A DNA stretch of 64,000 nucleotides from Desulfobacteraceae bacterium (GTDB lineage Bacteria; Desulfobacterota; Desulfobacteria; Desulfobacterales; Desulfosarcinaceae): contig QZKV01000190.1 of assembly GCA_003599575.1 (NCBI GenBank), forward strand, positions 1-64,000, given 5' to 3'. Below, piece after piece: positions 43,027-51,536 of this stretch (positions are counted from its first letter, which is position 1; each line of letters starts with the position of its first letter). The notes under the pieces are model-generated. The model saw only the letters and a list, made by a program, of their open reading frames with translations, searched no databases and had not been told where the DNA came from. The position numbers and the translations under genes were made by a program.

Positions 43027-44265
43027 TCATTTTATCGATTTAAATACGAGAACACTATTATTGCCTCCGGGCGAGAGAGAATGTGAAATTGCGACATCTA
43101 CTCTCAATTCTCTAGCTTTCCCGGTAATAAGATTCAGATCGCACAGTGGGTCCGGCGTGACGCAATTGATCGTAGGAGGTGCAATCTGCTTCTGAATAGC
43201 CAGGCAGCAGACGGCGGCGTTGAATGCGCCTGAGGCGCCAAACGTATGGCCGATCGCCGGCTTTATGGAACTGATGGGAATTTCTTGAGCTGATTCCGGG
43301 TAGGACCTCTGTATTGCCCGGCACTCATATAAATCGCCTGGAATCGTCCCGTTCCCTTCTGCGCAGATATAATCGACCTCATTTGGACCGGTGTCGCCAT
43401 CTTCTAATGCCAGCAGGATCGCATCCCCTGCCCCTTCGCCGGTCGTGGAATATTCTCCCATCGACCAGGCGCTGTTGGTAGCGCCGTAACCGGCTACTTC
43501 GGCATAAATCCGGGCATTTCTCTTAAGGGCGGTTTCATATCTTTCCAGGACGAGAATGCAGGTCCCCTCACCCGGAACCAATCCCTTTCGGTTTGCATCG
43601 AAAGGCCTGCATACTTCGCTTGCCTGGGCGGCGGAGGGCTCGTGATCCTTCTCAACCTGGAAAGTACCGTAAATCCATCTATTCAACTCCTCTCCGCCTC
43701 CCGCCAATATGATGTCTGCCTTTCCGCCCTGGATGTATTCACATGCCCATCCTATCGAATCGGAGCCTGAGCAGAAACCGTTTACAATTGCACTGCAGAG
43801 GCCCTTGATGCCAAGCTCGAGATTTATCTGGCTTGCTGGTGAATGGGCGGCAATATTCTGGAACAGCATGGGGCTGACTTTTTTCATTTCATCTTCCGCC
43901 ATCGCCCTTTCGAATGAAGCGAGACTCTCCCAGCCTGAATACATCGTCCCAAAAACGATCCCAATTCTGGTACTATTTTGAGCATTGATTTCGAGTCTCG
44001 CATCCTTTGCCGCCAGAGAGGAACCCGCAAGGGTAAATCTCGTTATCCTGTCGATAAATTTGATATACTTCCGGTTCGTATGATCCTTCAGATCAAATGG
44101 CGTGACCTCACCTGCATTATGGAATTTGAATTCGGATGTATCGAAGCACCTGACCCGCTTGATTCCCGATTCCCCCCGGATGACGGTATCCCAAAAAGCA
44201 TCCTTGCCGCAACCCGCGGCGGATACCATGCCCAAACCTGTAACGACCACGCGAGGCCGCCCCAT
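43027..44265 (-). CDS. Chain-length-factor-like KS-beta, pair 3
   Basis: The protein has about 412 residues from the ATG at 44265, which follows TTGGGGGGCAAGT. Aligned with its sisters, the catalytic Cys position is Phe164 (VNGFCSGSDSIG), with a Cys shifted one place to 165. The first His is Glu303 (CAEGNGT), while the second His340 is kept (AIGHTFGASGA). It is therefore CLF-like but less eroded than the two plus-strand beta subunits, and comes from a different branch. It lies 85 bases after an active KS gene, giving the third alpha/beta pair. Confidence 0.85.
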   Translation of the reverse strand: MGRPRVVVTGLGMVSAAGCGKDAFWDTVIRGESGIKRVRCFDTSEFKFHNAGEVTPFDLKDHTNRKYIKFIDRITRFTLAGSSLAAKDARLEINAQNSTRIGIVFGTMYSGWESLASFERAMAEDEMKKVSPMLFQNIAAHSPASQINLELGIKGLCSAIVNGFCSGSDSIGWACEYIQGGKADIILAGGGEELNRWIYGTFQVEKDHEPSAAQASEVCRPFDANRKGLVPGEGTCILVLERYETALKRNARIYAEVAGYGATNSAWSMGEYSTTGEGAGDAILLALEDGDTGPNEVDYICAEGNGTIPGDLYECRAIQRSYPESAQEIPISSIKPAIGHTFGASGAFNAAVCCLAIQKQIAPPTINCVTPDPLCDLNLITGKARELRVDVAISHSLSPGGNNSVLVFKSIK

Positions 44266-44349
44266 ACTTGCCCCCCAAGATGCGGAACTCAGGATGATCA
44301 AATGTCTGAATCCGGGAAGTAAATCCCGGTTGGATGGTAAGAGATGACT

Positions 44350-45567
44350 CTACAGCGTCGAATATTTTTTTACGATCAGCGAAGCGTTATTTCCTCCAAA
44401 GGCATACGAATTGGACATGGCCACCCGGACGGTTTTTTCTATCGCCGCATTGGGTACATAGTCGAGATCACATTCCGGATCGGGCTGCTGGTAGTTGATC
44501 GTGGGAGGAATTATCCCTCTCTCCAGTATAAGCGCGCAGGCCGCGAGTTCGATTGCGCCCGATGCCCCGAAAGTGTGACCCAGGGTGGATTTGATCGAAC
44601 TCATAGGAATTTCGTAAGCCCTGTTGCCGAAGACGCTTTTGGAGGCTGTTGTCTCCATCTTATCGTTTAATGGAGTACCCGTTCCGTGGGCGCTGATGTA
44701 ATCGACATCATCAATAGACACGCCGGCATCGTCCAGAGCGGCTCTCATGGACAGCGAAGCTCCCTGTCCGCTTATATCCGGGGCCGTCATGTGATAGGCG
44801 TCGCAACTGAGCCCATACCCGGCAACCTCCCCGTATATATGGGCATTTCTGGCAATTGCCTGATCGAGGGATTCCAGAATGATTACCGCGGCCCCTTCCG
44901 ATATCAATAGCCCATCCCGGTTTTTATCGAACGGCCGGCACATGCCGCTCGCCAGAGATCGCGTATTGCTGAAGCCGCACATCACGGTCTCGCTTATTGT
45001 TTCCGAGCCTCCGGCCATCATGAAATCGGCCTTTCCCCGGCGAATCAGCTCGAAAGACTCCCCTACGGCATATGTTCCGGCGGCGCAGGCATTGACAAAA
45101 AGAGCGGTTCTGCCCCTGCAGCCATATTTGATGGCGAGATAATCGGTTATGGTTTCAGGTCGGTATTTGATGATATCGGTGTATTGGATTGATCTGAAGC
45201 CTTCTTGCACCCATTTCTTACAATAAGAGGCATTATTGGCCGCGGTACTTGTGCCCAGGATGATGCCCGATCTTTTGCCGTCATTCGGCCCGCCGGGAAG
45301 TTTCGCGTCGTCAAGGGCCATTCTCGCGGCTGCGATGGAAAAATGAGTGACTCTGTCCAAAATCTCGATTTCTTCGGCCGTCAGGTATTCGGCAGGATTG
45401 AAATCCTGAATTTCCCCTCCCATCGATGTATGGTAATGTGAAGTATCGAACCCGCGAATGTTTTTAATTCCGGACTTTCCTGCAATTAAAGCATCCCAGA
45501 AGAGTTCCTTGCCGATCCCTATGGGCGTTACCAGACCAAGTCCGGTGATCGCAACTCTTCTTTTCAT
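44350..45567 (-). CDS. Ketosynthase 4 (KS-alpha), active-site complete, pairs with the next gene
   Basis: This 405-residue FabF-fold condensing enzyme has Cys161 (FVNACAAGTYAVG), His294 (SAHGTGT) and His331 (STLGHTFGASG). The RBS GAGAAGGAGCGT precedes the ATG. It is followed by the CLF-like gene on the minus strand and preceded by two DUF6125-like genes. It probably works with the ACP encoded in the plus arm. Confidence 0.92.
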   Translation of the reverse strand: MKRRVAITGLGLVTPIGIGKELFWDALIAGKSGIKNIRGFDTSHYHTSMGGEIQDFNPAEYLTAEEIEILDRVTHFSIAAARMALDDAKLPGGPNDGKRSGIILGTSTAANNASYCKKWVQEGFRSIQYTDIIKYRPETITDYLAIKYGCRGRTALFVNACAAGTYAVGESFELIRRGKADFMMAGGSETISETVMCGFSNTRSLASGMCRPFDKNRDGLLISEGAAVIILESLDQAIARNAHIYGEVAGYGLSCDAYHMTAPDISGQGASLSMRAALDDAGVSIDDVDYISAHGTGTPLNDKMETTASKSVFGNRAYEIPMSSIKSTLGHTFGASGAIELAACALILERGIIPPTINYQQPDPECDLDYVPNAAIEKTVRVAMSNSYAFGGNNASLIVKKYSTL

Positions 45568-45613
45568 ACGCTCCTTCTCTCATGTCGCTCCGGGCGATAT
45601 GCGCCTCGGTCTG

Positions 45614-46153
45614 CTAGGAAGGAAAGGCAACATTTTCAACCAGGATTTCACAGCGCTCATCGCCGTCTTTCAAACACTTGAGCAGTTTTTCTCTAACTTC
45701 GACACCCATCGCATGGTACCATCCCGAACGCAATCCGAAGCACCCGCACTGATAATCCTTCTGCGCCCCGATGCTGCGTAATTTCGTGTTCGCATAGCAT
45801 TGCTGGACGACGCCCAGACCGGCTGAATGCTCCGGGGTTTCGTACCAGTAATCCATGTAGTCTTTGGTCACGAATGTTTCCATTGCCAGGGTGACCATCA
45901 TTATGAATTCATCCCGGTTCCGCGGTTGTTGCAATCCCAGCGCCTTCATCAAACGGTGCATTTCCACGCTTCCTACGGCCTGGGCCACCTGAAGATTGAT
46001 CTTGTTGGCCACTTCCCATCCGGCATGCATCACCATGGACATCATCCAATGCGAATCGCAGGTCCAGCGGCTTTTGGCGATCATTTCGCGCCTGGCATCA
46101 TCGGGAATCGTGCCCAGCTTGGCCCTTGCCGTTTCGATCAACTGGGTATCCAT
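45614..46153 (-). CDS. DUF6125/amino-thiazoline hydrolase-like protein, copy A
   Basis: This 179-residue cytoplasmic protein resembles the DUF6125 / L-2-amino-thiazoline-4-carboxylate hydrolase-like group. Visible features are KSRWTCDSHWMMSMVMHAGW, ANKINLQVAQAVGSVEMHRL, AMETFVTKDYMDYW, GWYHAMGV and a C-terminal Cys pair CLKDGDERCEI. The function in this setting is unknown. It shares the layout of the next upstream gene (copy B), so the two are paralogues and may form a heteromer. Placement in an operon with a KS/CLF pair implies a role in the pathway. Family assignment is from memory of motifs. Confidence 0.65.
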   Translation of the reverse strand: MDTQLIETARAKLGTIPDDARREMIAKSRWTCDSHWMMSMVMHAGWEVANKINLQVAQAVGSVEMHRLMKALGLQQPRNRDEFIMMVTLAMETFVTKDYMDYWYETPEHSAGLGVVQQCYANTKLRSIGAQKDYQCGCFGLRSGWYHAMGVEVREKLLKCLKDGDERCEILVENVAFPS

Positions 46154-46186
46154 TTTAATAATCCTTTCATTATTATTGTGGATATC

Positions 46187-46702
46187 TCAATCCAGGTTAA
46201 AACGAAAATCGATTTCGCATTTGCCCTGGTCACGCATCAAACAACCGGTAAATTCAGGAACCATTTCATACTTCACGCCCAGACCGTTGAGCCAGCCTTT
46301 GATTCTGACAACGATTCCGCATTGGTAGATGTCCGCCATGGCAAATTTTTTGACACCCTCATAGGCGAAGCACTCGTGGAAACCGCCCCGAAAGACGTTG
46401 TTCTCAGGAAAACCGTAATGGATCTTCATGAATTCAGGCAGAATCAATCGGTAGACGGAGTCGATAATTTCCCTTAATTCATCGAAGGTCTTTACCGGCT
46501 GGTCCACCCTGCCCATCAGTTTCAAAATCCGCTTTATCTCGATAGCTGACATCGATGCCACGGCATCCTTGTTGATCTTGTTTGCACGCTCGGGTCCCAG
46601 TTCCTGCAGACAGTGGTAGTACCACATGGCATCATGAGTCATCCAGCCTTTAGAGAAAAATTCTCTAATCCCCTTCTTGTCCAGAGCATCTAAGATCTCC
46701 AT
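46187..46702 (-). CDS. DUF6125/amino-thiazoline hydrolase-like protein, copy B
   Basis: This 171-residue paralogue of copy A has IREFFSKGWMTHDAMWYYH, ANKINKDAVASMSAIEIKRI, KIHYGF, YQCGIVVRIKGWLNGLGV and the Cys pair CLMRDQGKCEIDF. The RBS TTGGGAGGACGCCC precedes the ATG. It is the first intact gene of the minus-strand arm. Upstream lies a third, broken copy (46847-47155), so this family has been duplicated repeatedly here. The function is unknown. Confidence 0.65.
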   Translation of the reverse strand: MEILDALDKKGIREFFSKGWMTHDAMWYYHCLQELGPERANKINKDAVASMSAIEIKRILKLMGRVDQPVKTFDELREIIDSVYRLILPEFMKIHYGFPENNVFRGGFHECFAYEGVKKFAMADIYQCGIVVRIKGWLNGLGVKYEMVPEFTGCLMRDQGKCEIDFRFNLD

Positions 46703-46846
46703 GGGCGTCCTCCCAAGGTGTTGGTTTTGAAAACTCTCAAAAAGTCATCAATGGCTCACGACTTAAAGCCGGGGCCGCGTAAAATAATATGACATCGTCA
46801 AAAATCAAATTGCCAAAAAGCAACACACAATTTATGAGACACGGCA

Positions 46847-47155
46847 CTAGTTTAATATCCGCTTGATTTCGACAGCGCTCATGGAGGCGGCATCCTGGTT
46901 CAGCTTGTTCGCCCGGTCCGGTGCCACCTGCAGGCTGTGGTAATACCACATGGCATCATGGGTCATCCAACTTTGACGGCCTCGTAAAAAGTCGAAATAC
47001 TGCTCTTATCGTCATTCCGGCGAAAGCCGGAATCAGTGAAATCAAGATCTTCTGGACCCCGGCCTGCGCCGGGGTGACGGTTTTGAGGACTTTTTACGAG
47101 TTCATCAACTTTTGCAGAAAAACTCTTTGATGTTCTGTTTCGACAAAGATCGCAT
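46847..47155 (-). pseudogene. Third DUF6125-like gene, split by a MITE and truncated
   Basis: Reading from an ATG at 47155, MRSLSKQNIKEFFCKS matches the start of copy B. The match breaks at the MITE and resumes as WMTHDAMWYYHSLQ, APDRANKLNQDAASMSAVEI and KRILN-stop. Taking out the 131-base insert and one copy of CAACTTT restores the frame. The 3' half of the gene is missing, so the gene was already, or is now, inactive. The rejoined part is close in sequence to copy B. Confidence 0.8.
46975..47105. mobile_element. MITE-like element with terminal inverted repeats and target duplication
   Basis: The ends are GACGGCCTCGTAAAAAGTC (46975-46993) and GACTTTTTACGAGTTCATC (47087-47105), 16 of 19 bases complementary. 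The probable target duplication CAACTTT is at 46968-46974 and 47106-47112. The interior has two hairpin modules, ATTCCGGCGAAAGCCGGAAT and CCCCGGCCTGCGCCGGGG. No protein is encoded. It interrupts the third DUF6125-like gene. Confidence 0.85.
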
Positions 47156-47176
47156 AAGGTCCAATGCGACACCTTC

Positions 47177-47365
47177 TTATCGTAAATTGGGGGGGTTAAG
47201 GGTGCCGGATGTCTCGCATGAAGGTCGGCTGTTTTTTTGGCGGTCGATTTTCGCAAAAAACGGCCTCAATTCCCTGTATTGTAAAAACATGTCAATGCTG
47301 ACCTTCAAATCCGCGTGCCAATATTCGGAAAGGATGTCCCTTTCTTCATTCAGAGAAATGTTCAT
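47177..47365 (-). CDS. Small hypothetical protein
   Basis: This 62-residue frame (MNISLNEERDILSEYWHADL...) is preceded by GGTGGAG twelve bases before the ATG. It is charged and helical in its first 45 residues and then becomes irregular (Pro/Ser/Asn-rich), so the true end may have been lost. No family is recognised. It lies just upstream of the broken DUF6125 gene on the same strand and may be a remnant. Confidence 0.3.
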   Translation of the reverse strand: MNISLNEERDILSEYWHADLKVSIDMFLQYRELRPFFAKIDRQKNSRPSCETSGTLNPPNLR

Positions 47366-48043
47366 GGTTTGATTTTCTCCACCTGAATCGCTTTTAGTTT
47401 AGTGCGTTGATACCAATGATGAATTAAACCGGAATAAAACTTCGATTAATCCCGATTTTGGGGCGGTTGGCTGATAATCCAACTGCTCGGAGGGGATAGG
47501 GCCGTGTTGAAGGTGGATCAATACAGTTTCATACGACCAGCTTACCAAATCATTTCATGGGTGCTCGGATGGGTTGACAAGTGTTAAAAGCCCGGTTTCG
47601 GGTGGGCCCAAAGACGTATGTCCCGGATCGATGATCGGCATTTTCTAAAATTTGGCCCCTAACGAGACAGAATTCCTTTTATGCAAAATCGGCGGGAGAT
47701 CCCGGTCAAGGACGTTGAGGCACTATGTGACCTCGTTGGGGAATATACGGGACTCTCTTTTTGAACTCTGAAAGCCGGATTACGAATTGTGGGGCAGCCA
47801 TTATAGCTGTGGGAAGCCGAATATAAAGGCGTCTCCACTATCCTATCCCTGCGGGGTTTTCATTTTTATTGACAGATTCTGCAAGTTGTTCCAGATCTTG
47901 ACAGACAGATAAACCCTTTGCGGGCAAAAAAATACCCGGCCGACCGGTCGGGAAAGGGGCGTCGAAATCGGCTGATTTTTTCGCTGGAACGCAGCCCCCG
48001 AACTTCCTGATCCGTCGTTTTTCAAGAACCAGTGGTTCAGCTA
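47366..48043. other. Gene-free AT-rich region upstream of the STAND-SARP gene
   Basis: No gene is seen in about 680 bases. Two TTGACA hexamers lie near 47870 and 47898, but no good -10 element was assigned. A perfect 12-base palindrome, CCGACCGGTCGG, lies at 47940-47951, about 95 bases before the start, and could be a regulator site. The promoter of the STAND-SARP gene is expected here. Confidence 0.4.
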
Positions 48044-51000
48044 ATGGATACGGACAATAAAATTGTCACCTTGAAAACCAAGCTGCGCGTTCCGAACCTC
48101 CCGGACACCATAACTCGCAAGTGCCTGGACACATTATTAATAGAGATAAAAACCAAAAAAGTGGGGATCGTTGTCGCCGGAGCGGGGTATGGAAAGACGA
48201 CCCTGGTGGCCCAGGCCTGCCAAAAATTGAAAGCCGACATCGTCTGGTACAGGCTGAGCGCATTTGACGCCGACTTTGTCACCTTTATCAATTATCTCAT
48301 CGCCGGCATAAAACTGTATTATCCCGATTTCGGACAAACCACGCAACGGCGGATTGAGGCCGCTCAAAACATCAGGGAAAAAGAATCCATTTTAATCTTC
48401 CTGTTGAAAGAGATTGAAGGGGCGGTAAAAAATGATCTCGTTATTGTTCTGGATGATCTGCACCTTGTCCAGGACAATCCGGAGATCAGTGAAACCCTTG
48501 CCTTTCTCATCAAAAATCTGCCGCCGCCGGTACACCTTGTCCTCATCAGCCGCAAAATGCCAGATTTTCATCTTTCCATCCACGTGGCCCGGAGAGAAAC
48601 CTTTTTAATCGATGAAACAACGCTGGCCTTCGATACCCGGGAGATCGGGGATTTTTATAAAAAATTATTCTCCATTTCGTTGCCGCGAAAGATCGCCGAG
48701 ATCCTGCGGGTCAAAACCGAGGGGTGGGTTTCCGGTTTAATTCTCTTTCATCACTCTTTTCAGATCGGCGCTTCGGAGGCGCTCGAGGCCCGTTTGGAAC
48801 AACTCGGGGGCGCCAGCAAGACGATTTACTCCTTTCTGGAGGAAAATGTTTACATGATGCTGCCGGGTGATATCCAGGCCTTTGTGCTGAAAACATCCAT
48901 TCTGTCGCGCCTGGACACCTCGTTCTGCAACAGGTTCCTTGGAATAAAAAATGCCGGGGAAACGCTTTCGAAGCTGGAGAAAATGCATCTTTTCACATTC
49001 CCTTTTGACGAACAAAGGGAGTCCTGGCATTATCATCATCTTTTTCAGGATTTCCTGCGAACCAAATTGGGACACGAGCTTGGAAAGACGCAATTGTCCC
49101 GGCTGCATGCCCTGGCCGCAGAAATCTGGGAAGCATTCGAAGAGCCGGAAGAGGCGTTGAACCATTACTTCGAGGCGGACCTTTACCGGCAGGTGTGCCG
49201 GATCCTGAGCCGCCTGGGGCAGTGGTTTATAAGCGGGGGGAGAATCAACCTTTATTTTTCCTATTTCAACAGGATTGCCGATGAATTCAAAGAAAAAGAG
49301 CCTTGGCTTTATTATACCTGCGGCCGTGCCTTGGAACTGCACGGTAAAAACCGGGAGGCGTGCCGGGCCTTCAAACGGGCCAAAGGTTTGTTCGCCAAAC
49401 AGGGCATACGAAAAGGAGCCGGCCTGGCCCTGAATCGCCTGGCCTCTTTTTACTATGTTACGGGCGATTTTCAGAAAGCCGAAGAGATACTCAAGGAGAT
49501 CGTAACCGATTTTCGCAATATGCCCCGCCTGTATGCCAATGCGCTCGGAAACCTTATCTTTGTCACCTCTCACCTGTTAAAACTGGAAGCGTCGGACCAA
49601 TATCTCGAAGCAGCCGTGTGCTTGCTGAAAGATATGACCGACAGCGACCTGAAGTCCTGGATATACCTGAATTACGGGTTTAGATATTTTACTTCGGGTG
49701 ACCTGGCGGAAGCCATCGGCTATGGCGAAAAAGGCCTCGGTATGTGCGAGGCTTCGGCCAATGACGACTTGCGCTCCTACGGCTACCATCTCCTGTCCAT
49801 ATCCCATTATTTCCTGGGCAATTTTATGGAAGGGCTTGAACTGGCCCTTAAAGGCATCCGCTTGGGAGAGGAGAAAGGTTTCAGGGGAACAAACCATGTC
49901 TGGCACCTGATCAATGCCTGCTGTTGTTTGTCTGCTGCAGGCGACATCACCAGGGCCGTTGAATACGGGCAGGCCGGACTGAACAGATGCCGGGAGATCG
50001 AAAGCCACTGGAGCGAGGCTTGGGCCTGCTTCTCCCTCCGGATTGCCTACCAGAAAGCCGGAAACATGGAAAAGGCCGAAAGATACGTCCGGGCGGCCGT
50101 TGCCGCGCTGGAAACCCTGTCACTGCCGGGTGATGAAGGGGTGATGGAAGGTGCTCTGGCTTCGATCTTGTTGGAACAGGGTAAAACGGAGGGGGTTGAA
50201 ACCCTCCTTTTAAGCGCCGAGGAAAAACTGGAGGGCTCGAAACTGAACCTGAGCCGTATCTATCTGTTCCTGGCCAGGTATTATTGGCTAACGCGGGATC
50301 GGCCCCAGGCCGCGAACAAGTTGTCCTCCGGTTTGGAGTTGAGTGAGAAGTTCAATTTCGATTACTGGATAGTAGAAGAGAAGCACTGGATTGTGCCGCT
50401 GCTGGCGGATTTATACTCCAAAGGCCGTTTCAGGGATTATCTGAACAAATTGTTTCCCAAGTTGGGGCTGGCGGGCATAGCGGAATTGAATCGCCTGAAC
50501 CGCGGCAACGGCGTGCAAATTCTGAAAAAGGCTCCTTCGGCCGGGCTGCGGGTATACTGTTTCGGAAAATTCAGGCTTTACCGGGGAGATGAAGAGATCC
50601 CGGCGGAACACTGGAAAAGCGAAAAGGCCAAATTGCTTTTCAAATATCTGGTTTATCACTACAATAAAGGCTATCTGGCAAAAGACATGCTCATGGAATT
50701 GCTCTGGCCGGATTCCGATCCCGAGAAAAGCCGCAAACGCCTGCATGTCGCCTTGACCGCTGTTCGAAAAATCCTCGAGCCCCAAAAGACCGGGAGCGCA
50801 GGCTCGGCCTATCTTCTGAGAAAAGGGGATGGTTACCGGTTGGACCTGGGCGCCAACGGTTTTACAGATATCGTCGCGTTCGAATCGCAACTGGAGATGG
50901 CCGGCAAGGTCGAGGATGCCAGCAAGGCGCTTGCGCATTACCTGCGGGCTGAAACCCTTTACAAAGGGGATCTTTTTCAGGAGGATCCCTACCAGGAGTG

Positions 51001-51301
51001 GTGTGCGGCAGCAAGTTCACTGTATAGAGAAAAGTATCTGTATATTTTGCGCTTTTTATTATCGTTTTTTGCATCCAAAAGCGAGCCGGCAAAGGTCATT
51101 GAATATGCCTGGAAATACCTGGCCATCGATGAATTTGGCGAGGATGTTTACCGGTTGCTCATGAAAAACTACCACCAGATCGGCCACCGATCGCAGGTGA
51201 AAAAAACCTTTGAAAAGGCCAAGCAAAGGCTGGAAAAAGAACTTGCCTGCCCGTTGGCCGAAGAAACTGAAAAACTGTACAAAAATTTGATGTCCGCCTG
51301 A
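48044..51301 (+). CDS. MalT-type STAND ATPase with TPRs and C-terminal SARP (BTAD) regulator domain
   Basis: The protein has about 1085 residues. The N-terminal STAND/AAA module has Walker A AGAGYGKTT at about residue 45-53 and Walker B LVIVLDDLH at about 132-140, in MalT/LuxR-LAL style (LISRKMPDFHLS, TEGWVSGLIL). The middle is TPR repeats. The last 250 residues are a SARP/BTAD-type regulator starting LRVYCFGKFRLYRGDEEIP, with a winged-helix part (SEKAKLLFKYLVYH, LMELLWPDSDPEKSRKRLHV) followed by BTAD helices. Where MalT has a LuxR HTH, this protein has a SARP domain. Large SARPs often control secondary metabolite clusters. It lies inside the island, 1.3 kb from the minus arm, and is the likely pathway regulator. 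A GTG at 48032 is an alternative start. Confidence 0.88.
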   Translation: MDTDNKIVTLKTKLRVPNLPDTITRKCLDTLLIEIKTKKVGIVVAGAGYGKTTLVAQACQKLKADIVWYRLSAFDADFVTFINYLIAGIKLYYPDFGQTTQRRIEAAQNIREKESILIFLLKEIEGAVKNDLVIVLDDLHLVQDNPEISETLAFLIKNLPPPVHLVLISRKMPDFHLSIHVARRETFLIDETTLAFDTREIGDFYKKLFSISLPRKIAEILRVKTEGWVSGLILFHHSFQIGASEALEARLEQLGGASKTIYSFLEENVYMMLPGDIQAFVLKTSILSRLDTSFCNRFLGIKNAGETLSKLEKMHLFTFPFDEQRESWHYHHLFQDFLRTKLGHELGKTQLSRLHALAAEIWEAFEEPEEALNHYFEADLYRQVCRILSRLGQWFISGGRINLYFSYFNRIADEFKEKEPWLYYTCGRALELHGKNREACRAFKRAKGLFAKQGIRKGAGLALNRLASFYYVTGDFQKAEEILKEIVTDFRNMPRLYANALGNLIFVTSHLLKLEASDQYLEAAVCLLKDMTDSDLKSWIYLNYGFRYFTSGDLAEAIGYGEKGLGMCEASANDDLRSYGYHLLSISHYFLGNFMEGLELALKGIRLGEEKGFRGTNHVWHLINACCCLSAAGDITRAVEYGQAGLNRCREIESHWSEAWACFSLRIAYQKAGNMEKAERYVRAAVAALETLSLPGDEGVMEGALASILLEQGKTEGVETLLLSAEEKLEGSKLNLSRIYLFLARYYWLTRDRPQAANKLSSGLELSEKFNFDYWIVEEKHWIVPLLADLYSKGRFRDYLNKLFPKLGLAGIAELNRLNRGNGVQILKKAPSAGLRVYCFGKFRLYRGDEEIPAEHWKSEKAKLLFKYLVYHYNKGYLAKDMLMELLWPDSDPEKSRKRLHVALTAVRKILEPQKTGSAGSAYLLRKGDGYRLDLGANGFTDIVAFESQLEMAGKVEDASKALAHYLRAETLYKGDLFQEDPYQEWCAAASSLYREKYLYILRFLLSFFASKSEPAKVIEYAWKYLAIDEFGEDVYRLLMKNYHQIGHRSQVKKTFEKAKQRLEKELACPLAEETEKLYKNLMSA

Positions 51302-51327
51302 TGGGCCCGCTTTTTCCGTGAATCTTA

Positions 51328-51486
51328 CGAATAAAAACCGTCGATTCTGCGGCTGCCCTGCTGGCGGATGAGGCCGACATATGCCCCCGATTCAGTTGAA
51401 TCGAATTCATAGTCAAAATAATCCCTGGTGACGAATGTTTCCATTTCCATGGCCATAGCCACCATCGTCATAAAACCTTCGACGTT
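51328..51486 (-). pseudogene. DUF6125-like gene fragment
   Basis: The frame reads VEGFMTMVAMAMEMETFVTRDYFDYE and SGAYVGLIRQQ, matching copy A (RDEFIMMVTLAMETFVTKDYMDYW and SAGLGVVQQ). Both ends of the gene are missing. It lies on the other side of the STAND-SARP gene from the other copies, so that gene is bracketed by DUF6125 remnants. Confidence 0.7.
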
Positions 51487-51536
51487 GCTCGGCTTTGCTG
51501 ATGAACACGAATCCGAAGCGGGATTGTTGGAGATGT

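Larger units (their letters stand above)
24656..46702. other. Biosynthetic gene cluster: KS/CLF type II synthase with five radical SAM enzymes
   Basis: Two converging operons meet at about 42.0 kb. The plus arm runs thioesterase, B12-radical SAM, HemN-like SAM, ACP, KS, B12-radical SAM, HemN-like SAM, FabZ, KS, CLF, KS, CLF, FabG, HemN-like SAM, ferredoxin and a MaoC pair. The minus arm runs DUF6125, DUF6125, KS, CLF and flavodoxin-ferredoxin. The genes are close or overlapping. The DNA is clearly AT-richer than the flanks. No enoyl reductase, malonyl transferase, phosphopantetheinyl transferase or CrtI-like desaturase is encoded. The product is unknown; a polyene-derived lipid modified by radical chemistry is inferred. 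Confidence 0.85.

Noticed and set aside
43027-44265. Cys165 of the third CLF-like protein as a working nucleophile
   Set aside because: Aligned with the sister proteins by the flanking SxDSIGWAC, Cys165 is one place off the catalytic position (Phe164), and the first catalytic His is Glu.
24656-46702. Calling the cluster a proven ladderane, aryl polyene or PUFA pathway
   Set aside because: Multi-domain PUFA synthase genes and aryl polyene marker enzymes are absent, and the ladderane comparison rests on gene content only, so the product is left unnamed.
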